Below are positions 21,504 to 33,300 of a DNA stretch of 64,000 nucleotides, piece by piece. Position numbers and translations under genes: made by a program. The notes under the pieces are model-generated. The model did not search any database and had not been told where the DNA came from. It saw nothing but the letters and a program-made list of their open reading frames with translations. Where the stretch lies: assembly GCF_000835495.1 (NCBI RefSeq), contig NW_015622541.1, positions 1,674,001 to 1,738,000 on the forward strand. Reading direction: 5' to 3'. Numbering within the stretch: the first letter of the stretch is position 1; the number at the start of each line of letters is the position of its first letter. Source of the DNA: Cladophialophora immunda (Eukaryota > Ascomycota > Eurotiomycetes > Chaetothyriales > Herpotrichiellaceae).

Positions 21504-22112
21504 ATCATAACAGATGGGCGAGTTGTTTTGCAAATCCGATGCGCTCTGACGCGAGAGGTCAAGTTGGATCGCCTTCAAAGGGTCGTCGATTGAGCCTCGA
21601 GAAGACCACCTGGACAATATCTACAGAAAGGCCACATTTTGTAAGACGGGCACCCAGCCCTTTGCCAACAGTGCGCATCTCCAAATGTACGAAACCACGC
21701 CTTGAACCTGTACTAGAATGGCCTTTCTCCGTGCTCGATGTCCTCTTTGGGGTTACACGATCAAGCCACTATTGGTAGGTAAAAACGACCATTAGATCCC
21801 CACCGTGCCGATCATGATCCTGGTCGGAGCACAACTGCACCTCGTAGACAATATTTGGGTGGGGCAGAAAATGGTGCCGTACCGATGCGGCCATGATGTG
21901 CATATATGGCCATCCGGCCACACAGATATACATGTCGTCCTTGTCACGAGTCTGAGGGCTGGACTTGATAGAATTGCAAAGGCCCCGGCCAATATTTGCT
22001 GTGGTTGGGCTGAAGACCAAGGAATCATGGGGATATTTCACAGAACGGAACTTGATCCCCACCTATTCAAACTCGGTTGTATGCATGCGTGTTCTCTCTG
22101 ACTACCTATGCC
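21504..22112. other. intergenic, no gene seen
   Basis: This gap holds the upstream region of the sulfotransferase-like gene and the 3' end of the NmrA-type gene, both on the minus strand. No coding signal was recognised. Confidence 0.5.
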
Positions 22113-23195
22113 TTAACTCGTTTGAACTCTTATGGCTTCTGCAACAGCATCTGCGAGCGTCTCCATCACGTTCTCCGCCTCGATCAAATCATTGTCCCGC
22201 TTGTCGTACAGGGTGCCGCCCTCGGCCCAAATCCTCTTCAAGGTGAAGATGGTCGCATACGGCTTCCCAGCATCCCAAGCTTCCTTTTCAAGCTTCTTCA
22301 AAGTGTCGAGGCTCGTACAGGACACCTTCCAGGGCTGTCCGCCGGTCTGCTTTTCAAATTCCTTGAGGATCTCCGAGTCGGTGGCGGTAAAAGAGTTGAC
22401 TCGAAGTGCCTTGTTCCGACTAGCGTCCGGATGGAGGGCAGCGAGAACCACAAGCTTGCCAACGCTAGACAAGCGTGTCATTGAAAGCGCTCTGGAAATG
22501 GGAGAGGGAGCGGGCACTTACTCTTTCATGGTGGTAAAGCTGACCTTGAGATTCCCATCGCCGAGCAATACAGCTTCTTTGTTCTTGACGTCGAACGTCC
22601 CGGCTTCCTTGACCACGGGGTTTGCACCGAAGTAGAGGCCGGGTTCGCCATCCGCATAAGGGCCCGTGACCACATAGGTATAGTCCAGGCGGTCACAAGT
22701 CTGGAGCGCCGCTCGAACCAGCAACTTCTTCTGGTGTGGTTTCTCGTGGGCTGACGCCGGCCCGTGCGCGATATCAGTCCCGTATTCGGACGGAAAGAAC
22801 CTGTGGACCGAAGGACTGTCGTTGGCGAGGCGCGCCAGCTCGATCTGGTGTTCAATCACGTTTCTGCCAACGCAAGAAATGACGGTGTCAATGTCTGTGG
22901 TAGGGACGCCGTGTTAGACTGTTTGACGAACACTCTTATCGAGAATATTACCTTGATACGCCTTGACCACGTCGTCTGATTTGGTTATATCGCCTACGAT
23001 GATATCTACCCCTTCCTTTTCCAGGCCTTGTAACTCGCTTGCCTTGGACTCGGAGGTGCCCTGTGACGTGAACACGGCGATCCTCTCAAATTTGGACTTG
23101 TTGCGAACAATTTCACGGGTAATGCGACTCCCAATAAGCCCGGTTGCTCCAAAGATCAGGAGCTTTTTGCATGCTGGAGACGCTGCTGAGGACAT
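22113..23195 (-). CDS. NmrA / isoflavone reductase-like NAD(P)-binding protein
   Basis: An atypical short-chain dehydrogenase of the NmrA/isoflavone-reductase group. Exons are 23195-22952, 22894-22522 and 22464-22113, giving 322 aa with GT-AG junctions. The N-terminal Rossmann motif [10 protein letters not shown] is at residues 16-25, and the acidic turn and DIIVGDITK follow. Other group features are [11 protein letters not shown], the [10 protein letters not shown] segment and [11 protein letters not shown]. Such proteins are either redox sensors or reductases of aromatic substrates; the sequence does not settle which. The gene is single and not embedded in a recognisable biosynthetic cluster. 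The start is the first ATG and lies directly before the Rossmann strand, as expected. Confidence 0.9.
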
Positions 23196-24083
23196 TGTTG
23201 CAAGGTAGAACGTGCTCTGATGATAGCTGCTCCGAGATGACGTCGCTGCGCGTGTACACTTGCCGGAATCGGATCTCTGTCGTCAGTCAAACCTCGACGA
23301 TTGTTTGTAACCCGGTTGGAATGAAGGGTGTATGCTTCGGGTCCTCGACAGTCGAGTTTAAATAAGTCTTGCGACAACGACGTTCACACTAATCCGCCGC
23401 ATCAGATTGCTCGAGGAGATCGAGCAAAGTCCGAACATCCCCAATTTGGACACAGTTTGGAGGTCTGTTATAGGATCTCGTGAGAATTGGAGAGCGGGGA
23501 GAGCTGCGTAAAGTCTTTGCCCGGCATTAATCAGCAGGGGCCTCAGCCTGATCAGGTGGCAATGCGGCAAAATAGAGAAAAGGGTTGATGCCATGCAACC
23601 GAGGGTATATGTATGCGCCTCCTTTGCAATATCCAACGTGGATTGCAATTCCCACTGGGATTCTCCATGTAGACATGGCTGCATGAGTGAGGAAGTGGAG
23701 CGAGAGAGCTGAGCGGGAAGGATTATCTCAGAGGCAAGGTGAGTGATGCGACAGATATTAATTTCCAACAGGATAACGAGAGCAGATCTAATCGAGACTG
23801 CGCAGATGGTGTAATATAATCCATCTTTGTCGGACTCTGCGCCATTTTATTCTCGATATCAACATCAGTTGGTCGGAACTCGCGCTACGATCGGTCTGAG
23901 GTGAGCTATTCCATCCGTCTATTGATCAAGTACTCGCGTTCAAGCTATCATAACACATTCGGTCGACAATCTTTCAATACAAGTCTGCTCGCCTAGTATT
24001 GAATCATCTATGCCGAAGTCAATAAAGGCGCAGAAAGTTGTTGTTTACGTGATTGAGCAACGAGGTCGTGGGACGAAGGCATC
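23196..24083. other. intergenic with an unassigned open minus-strand stretch
   Basis: The part near 23196 is the NmrA-gene promoter. On the minus strand, 23845-23358 is open in one frame for about 160 codons without an ATG near its start. Its translation has a protein-like mix of residues, but I recognise no family. It could be a remnant of a larger gene or chance. Confidence 0.3.
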
Positions 24084-24330
24084 TTAGACAGAGTCGTTGT
24101 CATTATCGTTGTGCTTAGATTGATCCCGCAAGTCGTCTGCATCACGGAGAACAATTGCGAAGCTCCAGACTCTGACGAGATCGATAGGCAGTGATTTGGC
24201 TGGGAAGTCTTACTCTTGTCCAATGGCTTTGAACTGCTTTGGTGCGTCCACAAACGTTCGCCGTACTCTGTAGACCATCTGCTAAATCAATGACGGCAAG
24301 AAAATCGCCTAACCCGGACCCAAAGCTCAT
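24084..24330 (-). pseudogene. decayed remnant of a fungal STAND (NLR-like) N-terminal domain gene
   Basis: On the minus strand an ATG at 24330 begins MSFGSGLGDFLAVIDLADG, the characteristic start of the fungal STAND/NLR N-terminal domain. The frame then slips by one base near 24267, and the next frame reads RTFVDAPKQFKAIGQE, the family's next conserved block. This ends at a GTAAGA donor (24213); a 42-bp intron to an AG at 24172 leads to VWSFAIVLRDADD, again the expected block. A stop follows at 24084, and no NACHT or repeat domain is found downstream. So about the first 75 residues of such a gene remain, with a frameshift and truncation. The individual blocks are convincing; that it is a dead fragment rather than a mis-sequenced short gene is an inference. 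Confidence 0.6.
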
Positions 24331-25303
24331 CACCAGGTATTTTGTTTTCTCCAAGGTCTCGAGAAGGAGCCACAGAGCAGTTCTGGAGCATGTGATCGAG
24401 ATCATCGGAAAGCGACTCATTGCCTCGAATACTTCTAGAAGCTGAACTGCACCCCGCAGCGGGGTGGCCAATAGGGGGACCGCAGATGTGAAGCAGACGG
24501 GCAGAATGCAAAGAACGAGAATGAGCCTCAGTGAACTTGGCCAATCGCTGCCCCCCCGGCTACTACCTGGGATTACTTTTGAACAGCACTCTGGAGACAC
24601 AACACACGAGATTGATCGCTTCGGAGAGCAGCTCCGCGGTGATTATCTTTTCAGCGCATAACTATCGACGCATAGACAGTTCAAGTGTCTCCTGCCATAG
24701 CCTTGTTCCTTGGCCCAGCCAATTAGAGCGGACGGTACAAATGTCCCGTCATATACCTCAGCCTCGTAAATAAACACTTCCGGCTTCGTGCCCGTAGCAC
24801 AATATAAGTACAATCAAGATTATATATAGCCATAATGCACTGAATACCCTGTTGCCCTGTTGCCCTATTGTTCTATTGCTCTGCCCAATCATGACCAATC
24901 TTCCTTGACCCTTGGCCTTCGTTCCTTTGTCGTCTTCTTGTCGTGCCTTGGTTCTGGCTTTGTGTAACAGGAACGTCAATTTCAAACAAGAGATCGGAGG
25001 TGCAGCAAGAGTGATTACCTCTGGGCATAGAAGCGACCTGCCACCTTCGTGATCCACTTCAAGACAAGCCCAGTAGCATCTGCACGGCAAAATATATCCC
25101 TATACCGGTTACAACAGTCTCGCGGAGGTGGTTTGTGTATCTACGAATCATAGCTCAAATGCAATAAATTAGGCACCAACGCCCCTCATTTCCAATTCGA
25201 CGAAGCTCGAGCATCTGCGAAGGTAATCACATGGCTCGGCTGTCTAAAACTGCCCACTCGTATGTCTTTCAAATCAAGCGTGGTTTGTGCAGAGCGATTC
25301 GAG
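24331..25303. other. intergenic, no gene seen
   Basis: No family resemblance was found in either strand. The right end is the promoter of the Cys/His-rich gene. Confidence 0.5.
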
Positions 25304-25310
25304 TATAAAG
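25304..25310 (+). promoter_or_regulatory. candidate TATA box of the Cys/His-rich gene
   Basis: TATAAAG lies 114 bp before the first assigned exon of the Cys/His-rich gene, followed by a pyrimidine-rich stretch. It is well placed for a core promoter if transcription starts near 25335. This is suggestive only. Confidence 0.4.
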
Positions 25311-25423
25311 CAGGCGGCTTTCGCCTGATAACCGTCAGCCCAAAGTTTTCTTTTGAGCTATTCACCCCTCCCTTCTAGTCTTCTCTGCTATTGTTTTGTT
25401 GTCTATTTAACATTACTTCATAG

Positions 25424-26047
25424 CTCTGCGTTGTGCATTCCCAATATTAGTGCAAGGTCAGCAAATAGGATGCTTCAACTATGCCATGCAGCAAAGTATA
25501 TATTGTAACCTACGTAAGTATCAACAGGCATATGTTGCTCCCGCCGTCCCCGATTTCAATGACAAGCCTCGCAGACCAATGCGATTTCTTTGCTGCGCCT
25601 TCTCGACGGGCCGGGCCCAGGCGATGTATCAATGTTGTATACGCTGTAAATACGGAGGTCTCCCGGAAATGCAATACTCGTGTGTCTCCAGTCTGTTGGA
25701 AGTAGACTATTTTGCTAATTCATCTCCTAGACAAATGTGCATTTCTGTACTGCACTGCTGACCCGGAGGTTGGTAAATGGTGCGGTGACCGTAAGTATCC
25801 GTACTCCGCTTATATGATAGTACTAATGAGATATCGGTAGACGCCTGTCTTGCCCATGGCTGTAGAGAACTTCGTGTGGCAGAGGACCTTGGGTATTGTC
25901 AATTCCGTAAGGAAGCGTCTCATAGAGGCTATTACCTCGATATGAACCCGCCAAAATAAGACTGACATTTCCATAGATGAATGCATTCAGGTGGGCTGTG
26001 GCAGCAGGAAACAAGCCGGCTCGGTATGGTGTGCAGCACATCCGTAA
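25424..26047 (+). CDS. uncharacterised Cys/His-rich exon-repeat protein (5' end unresolved)
   Basis: Function not recognised. Five exons can be joined: 25424-25513, 25575-25679, 25731-25790, 25841-25906 and 25977-26047 (stop), about 129 aa. The product is a series of imperfect units with a GC-x(8-12)-Cys-x2-His-x-Cys pattern: YCNLHQC, KCNTHKC, WCGDHAC and YCQFHEC, ending in WCAAHP. The spacing suggests metal-binding knuckles. All four introns (51-70 bp, GT-AG) split the His codon after its first base, so units correspond to exons. The first assigned exon reads LRCAFP without an in-frame ATG, so an upstream start exon is probably missing; translation could otherwise begin at the ATG at 25486. 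The joins are supported by the motif reappearing exactly at each one. Small fungal proteins with this kind of pattern exist but have no known role. Confidence 0.65.
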
Positions 26048-26765
26048 TACCCAAGGCAACAAACGGTACGAACCCGGTATGACCTCACCAGCCTTCGTGC
26101 ACGGCGTTATGTTTGGTGAGAAATGGCCAAAGGTGGAGGACGATGCCGACCCTCCCGAGTACCTCGAGAAGATTGTCCTCGTTTGAAAAGGTCAAATGCC
26201 GATCAAGGAGAATAGGTGACAATAGAAGGAGCGTATCAGGGAAGAGCGATCAAGGAGGTTGGCACAGGATGAAGGGAAGAAAGATCAACGCTCGCACCCA
26301 GGGATTAACATGCGAGGCTGTTCCGCTGTTTACAGCTGTCACGTACGCTTGCTAGAAATCAAGACAGAGGCTGCTGGAGTAGGGTCTATGCAGCTCTGTC
26401 GTGCTTGTGGCATTTTTGGCCATTGGCTCGATCGACGGAGGAGGTGTGGTCTCAACAAAAGGATATGATGAGTGTACTTGTAATGTAGATTGTCGACAAT
26501 TGTGCCCGCTTAGGCGCTGCTTTTGAAAACAGTCGCGGCCTTATTGGATGAGCCATGGAGCTTGACCACCACCGCCACTAGTGCGTGAGTAACTCAGCCC
26601 CGCACTGCCAGCGAACACAGGGCGGCACCACCCACCTCCCGATTGGGGTTGAGCTGCGCGCGGACACGAAAGTCACACCTCAGCGCGGCGTAGGCGCTCG
26701 TTCATTACTCTTGGATATTGTGGCTGTCAGTTCTCTGCCGCAACATCGGTCACAAGATCAATAAG
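26048..26765. other. intergenic upstream of DAD4
   Basis: This stretch contains the 3' region of the Cys/His-rich gene and the DAD4 promoter. An ATTGG (inverted CCAAT) word lies near 26543. No gene was recognised. Confidence 0.5.
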
Positions 26766-27192
26766 ATGGTGCGCCCCTGACAATCTTTGCTACGAACACA
26801 TGCTAACATCATACCTCAGGAGAGCCCGCACGAGCAGCAGCAGAGCCTGCTACTCTCCCGGATCATAACGAACATCGTATACCATTCCCTATCTTATTCC
26901 AAGGATCGAGATTGACGGCCATGACCAGGAGAAGTTGAACGAAGCAGTGATGATGATGAACAGGAATCTGCAGGTACGCGCCCTAGAGAACAGACATGGA
27001 GACTTGACGTTGAGAATGGATCATAGGATGTCAATGTTCAGAACATGAATGTCGAATTGGTTGCGCAAATGTTCAAGAATTATCAGTCAAATGTTCTATT
27101 CCATCTTGAAGGTTAGAGAAATCGAGGCAAGATGAAGATTTGGTTGAAGTGACACTCTTCTAGCAACGGACAACCTGAAGGATCCATTATGA
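26766..27192 (+). CDS. DAD4: DASH complex subunit Dad4
   Basis: Dad4 is a small subunit of the DASH/Dam1 ring that couples kinetochores to microtubules in mitosis. The 72-aa protein is split over five exons: 26766-26768 (ATG only), 26820-26876, 26929-26973, 27027-27111 and 27164-27192. All introns are GT-AG and 51-53 bp. Motifs in order are MESPHEQQQSLLLSRII, EKLNEAVMMMNRNLQ, VQNMNVELVAQMFKNYQSN and LFHLEATDNLKDPL, covering the whole family from end to end. The length equals that of the yeast protein. No single exon reaches 30 codons, so simple ORF searches miss it. The lone-ATG first exon is inferred from the conserved N-terminus. Confidence 0.93.
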
Positions 27193-27925
27193 AAACACCG
27201 ATCGTTGAATATGACATCTCAAAAAGTGATATGGGGTCGACAACATCACAACCCGATGTGTCGCAAGTGCCTACTCGGCGTGATTACAGAGAAGATACAT
27301 TGGAAAGTCCGAACAGTGTTATTAAAAAGACGCCCAATGGAATACCCCGCCATTCCTGCCGGAACGCAGCTAGAGTGCCTCGATGCTAAGATGGAGAACC
27401 GGCTTCCTTCGAGGATCGATGCAAGTCGACGATGGCACTAGCAGATGCGGGACGAGCACCAAGCACGATGACTTGTTTGGCGGACTCAGCTCCTTGCGGC
27501 TGGCAACAGATCGATTGCAATTGATCACTTATGGCCAGAAAGCGCGTCAGACTCCGAGCATCTGTATTAGGGTCTGCGTATTTGAAGTTTTCTATGCCAC
27601 CAGAAGCCGTCCTTTCGCAATCCGTAAAAGATGATTCATATGGAATAGTCGCATCTAGTCATTTAGCACCTCAAGTGTTAGTTTGCTGCATCAAATGTCC
27701 CTCCGCCAAACGCGGGCTCTGTAGCATTTCTCCGCAGCGTGACGCGCTCTCCAACATAAATTTAATCCTTGTTCAGCCGTCCTCCCTTGACCGCGCACAC
27801 GGTCAGTTTTCAGAAACTGACAACAAATTGCCATCAAGCGGACATTGCGAAGGAACCAGGTACCAAATTCGGACCTCACTCAAACAAGGATGCAGTATTG
27901 GGATCTCTAGGATGAACACGACAAA
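27193..27925. other. intergenic upstream of ARP5
   Basis: This is the DAD4 3' region and the ARP5 promoter. A 130-codon open frame (27531-27929) ends just past the ARP5 start and has no family resemblance, so it is left out. Confidence 0.5.
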
Positions 27926-30356
27926 ATGACAATCACATCGATTAACCGGCTCGTAACAGAGCGTCGCTTTCCTACACCTCCCCCAGACAGCCAGCCGCAG
28001 TCGAATCCACGAGTCTATCCCGCTCCAGACTTTCCTTTTAGAGGATGGCAGCCTCCGAAAGAAGATGGTTATCGACAAAGCGCAGCCACTCCATCTGAGA
28101 GCGCAATAGTCATTGACAATGGTAAGGCAAAGACACCTAATCCCGAGTGCTGCGGGAATGGTCAGCTAAGATGAATTGTTACAGGAGCTAGCACCATCAA
28201 GGCCGGATTCTCTTTTGACAAGAGCCCTCGGTTCCTCGTACCCCCGATCATGGCGAAATTCAAAGATCGAAAGTTCAACAAGTACTGCGCCTTTGTCGGC
28301 TACGATGCTTACGCCGATGCCACGACTCGTGGCCAAATAAGGACGGCTTTCGAGCAAAATACCAGCATTCCGACGAATTGGGATATCTTAGAAGGGGTAT
28401 ACGACTACATTTTTCTCAAATTGGGGGTGGACGGAGAAGGTACTGTGGGTAGACCGCTGGTCATCACGGAGCCTGTCGCAAACCTGGGCCACAGCAGAAG
28501 AATGATGAACGAAATGCTGTTTGAATGCTACAATGCGCCGAGTGTCACGTACGGAATCGACAGTCTGTTCTCCTACCGCCAAAACAAGGGCGAATCTGGG
28601 CTCGTCGTGTCTTCATCTCATACATCGACCCACATCATTCCAGTGTTGAATCGGAAGCCCCAGATGCAAATGTGCACGAGGTTGAATTGGGGAGGCTCCC
28701 AGGCTCAAGAGTACCTGTTGAAGCTCATCCGCCTGAAGTATCCGACCTTTCCTGGGAAGCTGAGCTTGGAGCAGATGGAGTCATACATCAAGCAATATTG
28801 TTATCTCTCCACTGATTTCCCGACCGAGCTGTCCACCTATCTAGATTGGACTGGTCTGGAAGAGAAGCGAGATATTATAATCCAGTACCCCTTCACAGAA
28901 CAGGTTGTGGTCGAGAAATCGGCCGAAGAGCTCGCCAGAATAGCGGAGCGCAAAAAGGAATCCGGTCGACGGCTCCAGGAGCAAGCCGCGAAGATGCGGC
29001 TGGAGAAGCTCATTAAAAAAGAGCAAGAATTGGAATACTATCAGAAACTGCACAACTCTTACGTGAACGCACCGACCAAAAAGGAACAGCGCCGAATCTT
29101 GGATGACCAAGAGCTCAAAGACGAAGCTGCATTGGAGAGGATCATTCGTGACCTGGATAAATCAATCAAGAAATCCAGAAACAAGGAGCTGGGAGCTCCC
29201 GAAGAAGAAGAAAACTTGGAAGAGCAGCTAAATAGATTCCCTCTTCTCGATGTCCCGGATGATCAGCTGGATGAGGACGGCATCAAGGAGAAGCGGCATC
29301 AGAGACTTATGAGATCGGGCGTCGAAGCAAGAATAAGGGCCAAAGCGGAAAAAGAGCGCGAGAGAGCGCGTGTGGCAGAAGAGGAAAGAAAAGACCGCGA
29401 AATGCGTGAAAATCACTTTAATGAATGGCTTGCGGCTCGTCGACAACAACGCCATGCACTGCTGGCGAAAATCAAAGAGCAGGCAAGGCAAAAGGCAGAT
29501 TCCAGCAATCGCAAAGGCATTGCTTCGCAAATGCGTATGAAGACGTTGGCGAATCTCGCTTCAGATGGACCGAAACGGAAGCGCAGAGGCGGAGGCGATT
29601 ATGATGATGACTTTGGAGCCAACGACGACGACTGGGGCGTTTACCGCACCGTGGCTACTGAACCCGCCAGCGACGACGAGGAGCCTGAGGAAGACCCGCT
29701 CACCGCATTGAAGGCCCTCGAGAGCGAACTTCTGCAATTTGATCCAGAATTCTCGGAAAAGGACACAATTGAAGCACAGAACGACTGGACCAAGAGCGTT
29801 CTGCATGCCTTCTTGCGAGGAGCGAGGCCAGCGGATCCGGAAAGCCAGCGAGAGGCGAACCAGATCCATCTCAACGTCGAGCGCATCCGAGTTCCTGAAG
29901 TGGTATTCCAGCCCGCGATTGCTGGCCTGGATCAGGCCGGTCTAATTGAAATTATTGAGGGCATCGTCATGAGTCGTTTCTCAAACTTTGACCAACAACA
30001 AGCGCTCTTGAAAGATGTCTTTCTGACCGGCGGAAACACCATGTTTCCCACGTTCGAGGAACGACTCAGGCAAGAACTGATTGCAGCATTGCCGTGTGAT
30101 TTTACAATCAACGTCCGCAAGGCAAATGACCCGATCCTTGATGCCTGGAAAGGAGCAGCTTCCTGGTGGAGTACCTCGGATGGGATCGAGCGTGAGTCGG
30201 CCACCGTTACGCATGCGGAGTACATGGAGAAGGGAAGTGATTACATCAAGGTAACCCAAGCCTTTGGCCTGCCCAATTTTGGCTTCAACTGCTTACACGG
30301 TGCAGGAGCATGACTTGGGCAATTTCGTGGCCCCCTCTTTCACGTTCGGAGGTTGA
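27926..30356 (+). CDS. ARP5: actin-related protein 5 (INO80 complex subunit Arp5)
   Basis: Arp5 is a nuclear actin-related protein that, with Ies6, forms the INO80 module contacting the nucleosome and coupling ATP use to sliding. Exons are 27926-28121, 28185-30250 and 30306-30356, giving 770 aa. The actin-fold start IVIDNGASTIKAGFSFD is recreated by the first splice. Subdomain motifs include KYCAFVGYDAY, PLVITEPVANLGHSRRMMNEMLFE and the C-terminal LTGGNTMFPTFEERL. The last exon supplies EHDLGNFVAP. A long charged insertion (about residues 320-540) rich in Glu, Arg and Lys predicts coiled coil and separates the two halves of the actin fold, as is typical of Arp5. All junctions are GT-AG. Confidence 0.95.
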
Positions 30357-33300
30357 AAATCGTCTGTCCGGCGCTCGTTGCTGTTGCAGAGCAGCTCTCG
30401 CGTGATGTCGATCCTCGATCCTCGAGCATTCCTCCTGAAATCAAAATTTTGAGATGAGAATAGCCAACCCCGCCTCCTAACGGCCACAAAAGAGTATACT
30501 CGCTTCACACGCGCAGTGGTGCAACCAGATCTCGCCTCTGCGGTTGAGGTGTTCTTTCGGACCCCCGACATGAATGACTGGGAATAACAGGGGGCAACAA
30601 TTGCCTCGCCGCGCTTGATATGCAAAATTAGCCAACAACTACCATGTTTCTCTGCCAGCAAGCTGTGGGACAAGAATCGAGAAGGCTCAGAGCTCATTCA
30701 GCCTCGTCACGATGTGCCTGGCTGTCTCCTCATCCTAGGTTTTGGTTGCAATGTGGCGAAGCCCGGAGCTGATCCTTGTTGCACAACATGAGGATTCTGG
30801 CCATGACAGAACAATGTCGGAAACATCAACCGGTCCACTATGTGACTATTTTGCGGAGTACATCTTCCTCTTCGACGGACTGTTACATGGCCGCGGTCGA
30901 TGTTAGTCATTAGCTCGGCATGCATTCTGTTTATCGACATGATCGTCGCTCAGCATCAGGTCTTCCTGATCGTCGCGAATCTGCCGATCCCAGAAACGTC
31001 ATGAAACAACGCTGGCAGGGGCGACAGCTGGCAGGGGATGGTCCTTACGACGCTAACGGTGCGGTAACGTGACACGCCACTCCCTCGATGAATTGCCTTA
31101 TAACCGAGCCACTCAGTTGCCTCTACGAGGTATTCCATTTTGGGGAATTTGTGCATGGCTTACTAAGATCTTACATGAATAATATGGCAAGCTTGTTATT
31201 CCGTTGCACAAGTCTGAGGCAAGGCTTCGGAAGCCGGATCGACAGAACCAACTTCCAGGCATGTCCTGTTTGAAGAGACACGCTATTCTTATCGCCGAAC
31301 TGCACAAGGCCTTGTGAGCCCGAGGCTGCAGGCCCCATTCGGAAATCTGTAGTCCTGAACTTTGCAAGGTTGTCGGCACAGCAATACGCAGATAGTTGAG
31401 GCCCTTGCAAAGCTTGTGCAAGATCGCTCCCCTTTGCAAGACATACTCGTACCCATCATCTCGTAGTCATGGTTTACGTCAAACCTGTCCTACTCGTATG
31501 CTCCTATGCCAAGAATGAGCTTTCCTCTGCGGAGTTTTCCCAACCTCGTCCTCCACAGGCGCAATTGCCACGAATTCTTGAGTTCCGTCTCGCCGGATAG
31601 ACGTGCTATGTAAGCAGTTTTCAGGAAAGAGAAGGAGCAATTTCCTCAGGACTCCATCAGCTCCTCGTACCCAGCCGATTTCCGCAACCGAACGAAAGAG
31701 AGCTGCCACCTCAAGCCTTTCAGGTCTGCAAGGTCCGCTATGCTGAACCAACTTGACCAATCGGCGCCCGCATGAAAAACGGATACCGATCGTGCGCGCC
31801 TTGCAACCATTTCCGGCGAGCGCTGCTCTGCTGACAGCATCCTGTTTCCGGCCTGGTCGCCTGGGCCGCAAACCCGAAACAGGAGGTGGAGATGTGGTGT
31901 GAATGGACAATGGTGACGCCGAGGCAGCTGGGGAGGTACCTTCCAACAGTTCCAAGCTGACTCAATCCTTCCGTAAGCGGGCTGTGTGCTTTGGATCTTT
32001 TGGGCGTGAGGTCGCCGGCCAGCCAATGGGGATATGCAGCTCTCGTCATCTTGATCCACACTGGTCCCCGAAAGCCCGAGTGCCCACCCCAGGATCAGCA
32101 ATTTTCGCTCTACCAAGGGGAGAATCCGCAAGGCCGCCAAGAAACAAGGGGAGGAAGAATGAGCCATGGGCCAGCGGTACGCGATGAGGCTTCCAGGCGT
32201 TCCTTGGCCATGTGGCAATTGATCTCAACAGCCGAAATCGAAAGCATGTCGCAAGGCTGCGACGTCAGTATGAGGCTCGTAACGACACACGTGGCCGTAC
32301 GGTACTGTCATGACGGCCTCGTGTCACAGGTGTCATTACATACGATACCAGTACCATTACCTCCACGTCACTTGGCACTCGTGACTGGCTTCGTTCTTTA
32401 CGTCCTCCCTCCCTCACCCTCTCGTCACCATCTCTTCCATTGATCACATTATCCTCCGAACGTGATATGGATGTACCTCCTCACCACCCTTACCCTCTTG
32501 ACGGCACTAACTCCCAACAATTCCCCAGTACCAGCCCTACCTCGGTCCTGGCTCCCCCGATCTCGCTGGACGTTCACCCTCTGCGAGCAGAGTCGTCATC
32601 ATCTTGTCATGCTTACCTGGGTTTCCCATTGTGGTCAATCCTCCAACGCACGGTGCAGGCCAGCCTACCCCAGCTGCTCTCCTTGAAAAGCTGGAACGCA
32701 GTACTACTGCACGACGTCGCTGCAGGCGCAGCTCCTTCCGGAGGCCCCATCTAGCTCCCGTGGTCGATCGTCCCGGAGTTTCACTCTCCCGCTGCTCTAA
32801 AAATGCTTTCAAGATGTTCTGTGGAGCCATACACCTTCTGACGGGAAACCCGCCCATCGACGTTCTTGGGTAATGGTACCTGCGACTTCCCCTCCGCATG
32901 GCATGCAAATCTAGTAACAATGCTGGCTGGCCAGTGCCAATCGGGTATACCCTCCGCTGCGCACCGCCCACCAAGATACTTGGTGACATGGTTTGGGTGC
33001 GAATGATTGTTCGAGTGCCCACGAGTGTAATCGTTTCGAAGTGAAGCCGGTTCGGAAATCAAGAGACCCACGCCCTCCTTCCGGTTCAGCGCGACACTGT
33101 TATGTCCGCAGGGCGCAAAACGCGCACCACGATAGCCGTGCACCATGCTAACGCAACTGGATGTTACAGTTTCGCAAGTGATTCCGGACATCCAGGAATC
33201 GTGCTGAAAGAAGAACACTTTCCTGAATGCCCTGGGCACACCTCCCGGCCGAAAAACGGTGGCAAGTCATTTCCTACCTATGAATTCCTCCTTAGGGTCT

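Noticed and set aside
25514..25527. GTAAGT...CAG as a 14-bp intron
   Set aside because: Too short for splicing; using the AG at 25574 instead gives a 61-bp intron and restores the Cys-x2-His-x-Cys motif.
31479..32218. overlapping minus-strand frames of 158 and 190 codons
   Set aside because: They overlap each other in different frames with no recognisable domain, so they are taken as chance.
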